64,000 nt of DNA. It comes from WHSO01 sp050485485 (GTDB lineage: Bacteria; Pseudomonadota; Alphaproteobacteria; SMXQ01). A program made the position numbers and the translations under genes. The stretch lies in NCBI GenBank assembly GCA_050485485.1, contig JBJHBM010000005.1, positions 1 to 64,000 on the forward strand. The letters run 5' to 3'. Below the pieces are notes generated by a model that made no database searches, was not told the DNA's origin, and saw nothing but the letters and a program-made list of their open reading frames with translations. Each line of letters starts with the position of its first letter. Position 1 is the stretch's first letter. This document shows, in pieces, positions 60,794 through 64,000 of the stretch.

Positions 60794-62533
60794 ATGCCCG
60801 ACGCCGCCGGCAAGAAGCGCCATTTCGACAAGGCCAAGCTGCCCTCCCGCCACGTGACGGAAGGGCCGGAGCATGCGCCGCACCGGTCCTACTACTACGC
60901 GATGGGGCTGACCGAGGAGCAGATCCACCAGCCCTTCGTCGGCGTCGCCACCTGCTGGAACGAGGCCGCGCCCTGCAACATCGCGCTGTCGCGCCAGGCA
61001 CAGGCGGTCAAGAAGGGCGTCCTCGATACGGGCGGCACCCCGCGCGAGTTCACCACCATCACCGTCACCGATGGCATCGCCATGGGCCATGAAGGCATGA
61101 AGTCGTCGCTGGTGAGCCGTGACGTGATCGCCGATTCTGTCGAGCTCACCATGCGCGGCCATTGCTACGACGCACTGGTGGGTCTCGCGGGCTGCGACAA
61201 GTCGCTGCCGGGCATGATGATGGTGATGGTGCGGCTCAACGTGCCGTCCGTCTTCATGTATGGCGGCACCATCCTGCCGGGCCGCTACAAGGGCCGCGAC
61301 GTGACCGTGGTGGACGTGTTCGAGGGAGTGGGGCAGCACGCCGCCGGCAACATGTCGGACGAGGACCTGCACGAGCTGGAATGCGTGGCGTGCCCGTCCG
61401 CAGGATCCTGTGGCGGCCAATTCACCGCCAATACCATGGCCTGCGTGTCGGAGGCGATCGGCCTCGCGCTGCCAGGCTCCGCCGGCGCGCCCGCGCCTTA
61501 CGAGTCGCGCGATGCCTACGCGGAGGCTTCGGGCCGCGCCGTGATGGACTTGCTGGAAAAGGGTATCCGTCCGCGCGATGTCGTCACACGCGCCGCCCTC
61601 GAGAATGCGGCCAAGGTGGTGGCGGCGACCGGCGGCTCGACCAATGCCGCGCTGCACCTGCCGGCCATCGCCCATGAGGCGGGAATTCGGTTCGACCTCG
61701 ACGACGTGGCGCGCATCTTCAAGAGCACGCCCTATATCGCGGACCTCAAGCCGGGCGGGCGCTACGTCGCCAAGGATCTGTTCGACGTGGGCGGCGTGCC
61801 GATCGTCATCAAGACGCTGCTCGATGCCGGCATCCTCGACGGCTCCTGCCTTACCGTGACTGGCAAGACTCTTGCCGAGAACCACAAGGACGTCGTCTTC
61901 CCGGCCGATCAGGACGTGGTGCGGCCCGCAAGCAATCCGATCACGCCGACCGGCGGCGTCGTCGGGCTCAAGGGCACGCTCGCGCCCGACGGGGCCATCG
62001 TCAAGGTGGCGGGAATGAAGACGCTTGCCTTCACTGGACCGGCACGCTGCTTCGATTGCGAGGAGGATGCCTTCGACGCCGTCGTGCAAGGGCACATCAA
62101 GGAAGGCGACGTGATCGTGATCCGCTACGAAGGGCCGAAGGGGGGACCCGGCATGCGCGAGATGCTGTCCACCACCGCCGCGCTCTACGGTCGCGGCTTG
62201 GGCGAGAAGGTGGCGCTCATCACCGATGGACGTTTCTCGGGCGGTACGCGCGGGTTCTGCATCGGTCACGTGGGACCGGAGGCCGCGGTGGGCGGCCCGA
62301 TCGGCCTGCTCAGGGACGGCGATCTCATCGAAATCGATGCCGCCGTCGGGCGTCTCGACGTAAAGGTCTCCGCTTCCGAGCTGGAGACCCGCCGCAAGGC
62401 GTGGAAGCCCCGGAAGAACGATTATCAGTCGGGTGCGCTGTGGAAATATGCCCAGCTGGTCGGCCCCGCCCATCTCGGCGCGGTCACGCATCCGGGCGCC
62501 GAAGCCGAAACCCACGTCTACGCCGACATCTAG
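60794..62533 (+). CDS. ilvD: Dihydroxy-acid dehydratase
   Basis: A 579-residue IlvD/Edd-family enzyme. The iron-sulfur cluster Cys are in WNEAAPCN, LAGCDKSLPGM and ACPSAGSCGGQFTANTM. KSTPYIADLKPGGRY and GPKGGPGMREML, plus TDGRFSGGTRGFCIGHVGPEA near the end, are the IlvD signature. It dehydrates 2,3-dihydroxyisovalerate and its homologue in valine and isoleucine synthesis. The ATG at 60794 is preceded by AAGGA eight bases upstream, which decides it over the in-frame GTG- or ATG-type starts further up. Confidence 0.94.
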   Translation: MPDAAGKKRHFDKAKLPSRHVTEGPEHAPHRSYYYAMGLTEEQIHQPFVGVATCWNEAAPCNIALSRQAQAVKKGVLDTGGTPREFTTITVTDGIAMGHEGMKSSLVSRDVIADSVELTMRGHCYDALVGLAGCDKSLPGMMMVMVRLNVPSVFMYGGTILPGRYKGRDVTVVDVFEGVGQHAAGNMSDEDLHELECVACPSAGSCGGQFTANTMACVSEAIGLALPGSAGAPAPYESRDAYAEASGRAVMDLLEKGIRPRDVVTRAALENAAKVVAATGGSTNAALHLPAIAHEAGIRFDLDDVARIFKSTPYIADLKPGGRYVAKDLFDVGGVPIVIKTLLDAGILDGSCLTVTGKTLAENHKDVVFPADQDVVRPASNPITPTGGVVGLKGTLAPDGAIVKVAGMKTLAFTGPARCFDCEEDAFDAVVQGHIKEGDVIVIRYEGPKGGPGMREMLSTTAALYGRGLGEKVALITDGRFSGGTRGFCIGHVGPEAAVGGPIGLLRDGDLIEIDAAVGRLDVKVSASELETRRKAWKPRKNDYQSGALWKYAQLVGPAHLGAVTHPGAEAETHVYADI

Positions 62534-62554
62534 TCTGTCACCGGGGCGACACCG

Positions 62555-62586
62555 AAAGGGCGGGAAACCCGGTTTCCCGCCCTTTT
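62555..62586 (+). terminator. Intrinsic terminator of ilvD
   Basis: AAAGGGCGGGAAACC (62555-62569) pairs with GGTTTCCCGCCCTTT (62571-62585) and continues into TTC, 21 bp after the ilvD stop. It has a strong GC-rich stem with a minimal loop and a short T run. Confidence 0.8.
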
Positions 62587-62749
62587 CACGTTTTCTTCAC
62601 CGTGAACTGCAAGGTTCCGTTAACGCCTTCCATGATCGAATCGCGCTGTGGGGATGACAGATGTCCCTGCCCATGCGGCCGACGGGCCCTGCCGGTTTTC
62701 CGGCTTTGCGCAAGCAGCGTCGGCCGGTGCTGCCGCGAGGAGGTGAGTC

Positions 62750-63313
62750 ATGTCCGCTTCGCTCCTGTCCCTGTTCCAGACTCTCAGCCGTTACAATCGG
62801 CTCGCCAACGAAAGTCTTTACGACGCCTGCGCAAAGCTGACGTGCGAGGAGATCGCCGCACCACGGCTTACCTTCTTCGGCTCGGTGCTGGGCACGCTCA
62901 ACCACATCCTCGTGGTGGACCGTATCTGGCTCGACCGCTTCACGGGAATTTCCGGCGAGGTGCCACCGATGGATGCGATGCCTTACCTCGATTTCGAAGC
63001 CTTGCGCGAGGCGCGGGTGGTGGAGGATGCGCGAATCGCGGAGTTCGTCGAGAGCCTCACGATCGCATTCCTGTCTTCACGATTCCAGTTCCGCGACCAC
63101 ACAGGCCAGTATCGCCAGGACAGCGCGGCCCTGCTGGTGATGCATTTCTTCAATCACCAGACCCATCATCGCGGTCAGGTTCATGCCATGCTGCGCCATT
63201 CAGGAGTGAGCGAGTTGAGCCTCGACATGCACCGGTTGATTCATCAACGCAGGGACGGCCAGCGGCCGACGCTCGAGCCGGAACCATTGGGTTTGGTTGC
63301 ATACGAACTCTGA
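62750..63313 (+). CDS. DinB/YfiT family protein
   Basis: A 187-residue four-helix-bundle protein. The metal triad is visible as H in LNHILVVDRIWLDRF and the later HFFNHQTHHRGQVHAML. The YNRLANESLYDA region is helix one. DinB-like proteins are putative metal-dependent thiol transferases or related enzymes, often induced by DNA damage in Bacillus; the function in Alphaproteobacteria is not known. GAGGAGGTGA precedes the ATG, a strong ribosome site. It stands alone after ilvD. Confidence 0.88.
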   Translation: MSASLLSLFQTLSRYNRLANESLYDACAKLTCEEIAAPRLTFFGSVLGTLNHILVVDRIWLDRFTGISGEVPPMDAMPYLDFEALREARVVEDARIAEFVESLTIAFLSSRFQFRDHTGQYRQDSAALLVMHFFNHQTHHRGQVHAMLRHSGVSELSLDMHRLIHQRRDGQRPTLEPEPLGLVAYEL

Positions 63314-63316
63314 GAA

Positions 63317-64000
63317 TCAGTTGCCGGAGATCCTGCTTGCAAGCGCCCGAACTCGGGCGGCATTGGTTCCGGCCTCGCGCCGCCCGATCCGCGACAGGGA
63401 GCGAATATCCACCCTGCTGCCGCCATCCACGGCCGTCACACGTATCACCACATCGTCCTTGAATCCGAACCAGAAGGTCGTATCGGTCGCTTCGATCCGC
63501 CCTTCACGCGGCTCGGATGCGGCGACCGTCCATTTCATCGAAACGACTGCGGCGAGAGCGCGTTCGAAGGCGCGGTCGGGCGGAAGCGGCAGGACCACCG
63601 GCGCGATGTCGGGATAGTGTTGGCGCTGCAGGGTCGCCTTGGCGGGACCGTAGTCGGTCGTATTCGTAGCCCCCGATTGCCGACGCACCTCGGCCAAGGT
63701 CACGAAGACGGGCGGATTCTCCATGTCGGTGGTGACGTCGGGCAGGGGCGGGCTTGCCCGCAGCGCGGCGCGTGCCTGGTAGGGAAGCCAGGCAGTCAGT
63801 CCGCCGATCAGGACACCGACGAGCGCGAGGGCCATCAGGCGGCGTGGCTCCTTTCTCCAGACCAGCAGGACTGCGCCAAGAATCGAAAGCGCCGCACCGG
63901 CGGCACCGGCATAGACCAGCCAGGGCAATATTGCGAAACCGTCGCGATGGCTGAGCATACCGAAACGATTGCCGAGCCCGAGCCCGACCGCTATTGCCGC
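63317..64000 (-). CDS. DUF1499 family membrane protein, partial at right edge
   Basis: The frame is open from the stop at 63317 to the right edge. An ATG at 63958 gives 213 residues, but the frame continues upstream with IAVGLGLGNRFG, which fits DUF1499 N-termini, so the start is probably beyond the window. Three hydrophobic helices (about residues 10-70 of the 213-aa form) precede a soluble domain with YPDIAPVVLPLPPDRAFERAL and ATDTTFWFGFKDDVVIRV. The soluble domain resembles a ligand-binding module; function is unknown. It is convergent with dinB (3-bp gap). Confidence 0.85.
   Translation of the reverse strand, partial: AAIAVGLGLGNRFGMLSHRDGFAILPWLVYAGAAGAALSILGAVLLVWRKEPRRLMALALVGVLIGGLTAWLPYQARAALRASPPLPDVTTDMENPPVFVTLAEVRRQSGATNTTDYGPAKATLQRQHYPDIAPVVLPLPPDRAFERALAAVVSMKWTVAASEPREGRIEATDTTFWFGFKDDVVIRVTAVDGGSRVDIRSLSRIGRREAGTNAARVRALASRISGN

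Overview
The window is a dense, GC-rich bacterial chromosome segment that I place in the Alphaproteobacteria, probably a Rhodospirillales-like lineage. The main reasons are a PopZ/DUF2497 gene between a TolC gene and valS, with an isoaspartyl-methyltransferase-like gene in front. Further support comes from a mitochondrial-type complex I accessory subunit (NDUFS4-like), a free-standing hisI and many TctC/Bug-type binding proteins. I see no insertion sequence, prophage, CRISPR array or rRNA. No stretch over 300 bp lacks a gene.

Layout. 1-906 is a truncated ChaN-family gene. 966-8396 (minus) is a nine-gene Mrp/Mnh-type cation/proton antiporter operon, mnhE-F-G-(AB fusion)-C-D-D-small protein-D, with no full-length MnhA. 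8660-9820 holds a double cold-shock-domain gene and a DUF192 gene. 9937-14117 is a small catabolic island: a TctC binding protein, an Asp/Glu-racemase-fold enzyme, a MarR-like regulator, a frameshifted second TctC gene and a two-domain VOC enzyme. 14210-18206 has a YihY/BrkB membrane protein, UDP-glucuronate decarboxylase and an outer-membrane beta-barrel. 18472-22473 has a small exported protein, an O-methyltransferase, tRNA-Pro, an osmoprotectant-type ABC importer and the NDUFS4-like gene. tRNA-Arg and a GT9 glycosyltransferase follow.

23735-28795 is a second catabolic island: Rieske oxygenase, ThDP enzyme, TctC and a 2-hydroxyacid dehydrogenase. 28832-31515 has hisI divergent from zur-znuC-znuB. 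31505-36682 (minus) carries MFS transporter, NUDIX hydrolase, cysteine synthase, mercaptopyruvate sulfurtransferase and cystathionine beta-lyase, so it is largely sulfur amino-acid metabolism. 36893-39684 has a hydrolase-OsmC fusion and a UbiD decarboxylase. 39820-41410 is an arsenic operon arsR-arsC-aqpS in which an aquaporin stands where an arsenite efflux pump is usual. 41436-44147 holds a cupin, a FAH-family enzyme, a thioesterase and a Dph6-like PP-loop protein.

44206-48401 is the most unusual locus. A Wzx-like flippase is divergent from a PP-loop ATPase plus a sugar-transfer-associated ATP-grasp protein, and the divergent region contains a perfect 21-bp inverted repeat. I infer an ATP-dependent amide-forming modification of a surface polysaccharide or its lipid-linked precursor. 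48423-50490 has a methyltransferase with an N-terminal export or anchor sequence, a lipoprotein, tRNA-Asn and tRNA-Cys. 50692-56239 is the core block PIMT-tolC-popZ-valS. 56536-59166 encodes an isoquinoline-1-oxidoreductase-like molybdenum enzyme. The rest is a sodium/solute symporter, ilvD, a DinB-family protein and a DUF1499 protein cut by the right edge.

Starts were chosen by hand from ribosome-binding sites, overlaps and family N-termini. Function calls come from motif recognition, not from database searches.
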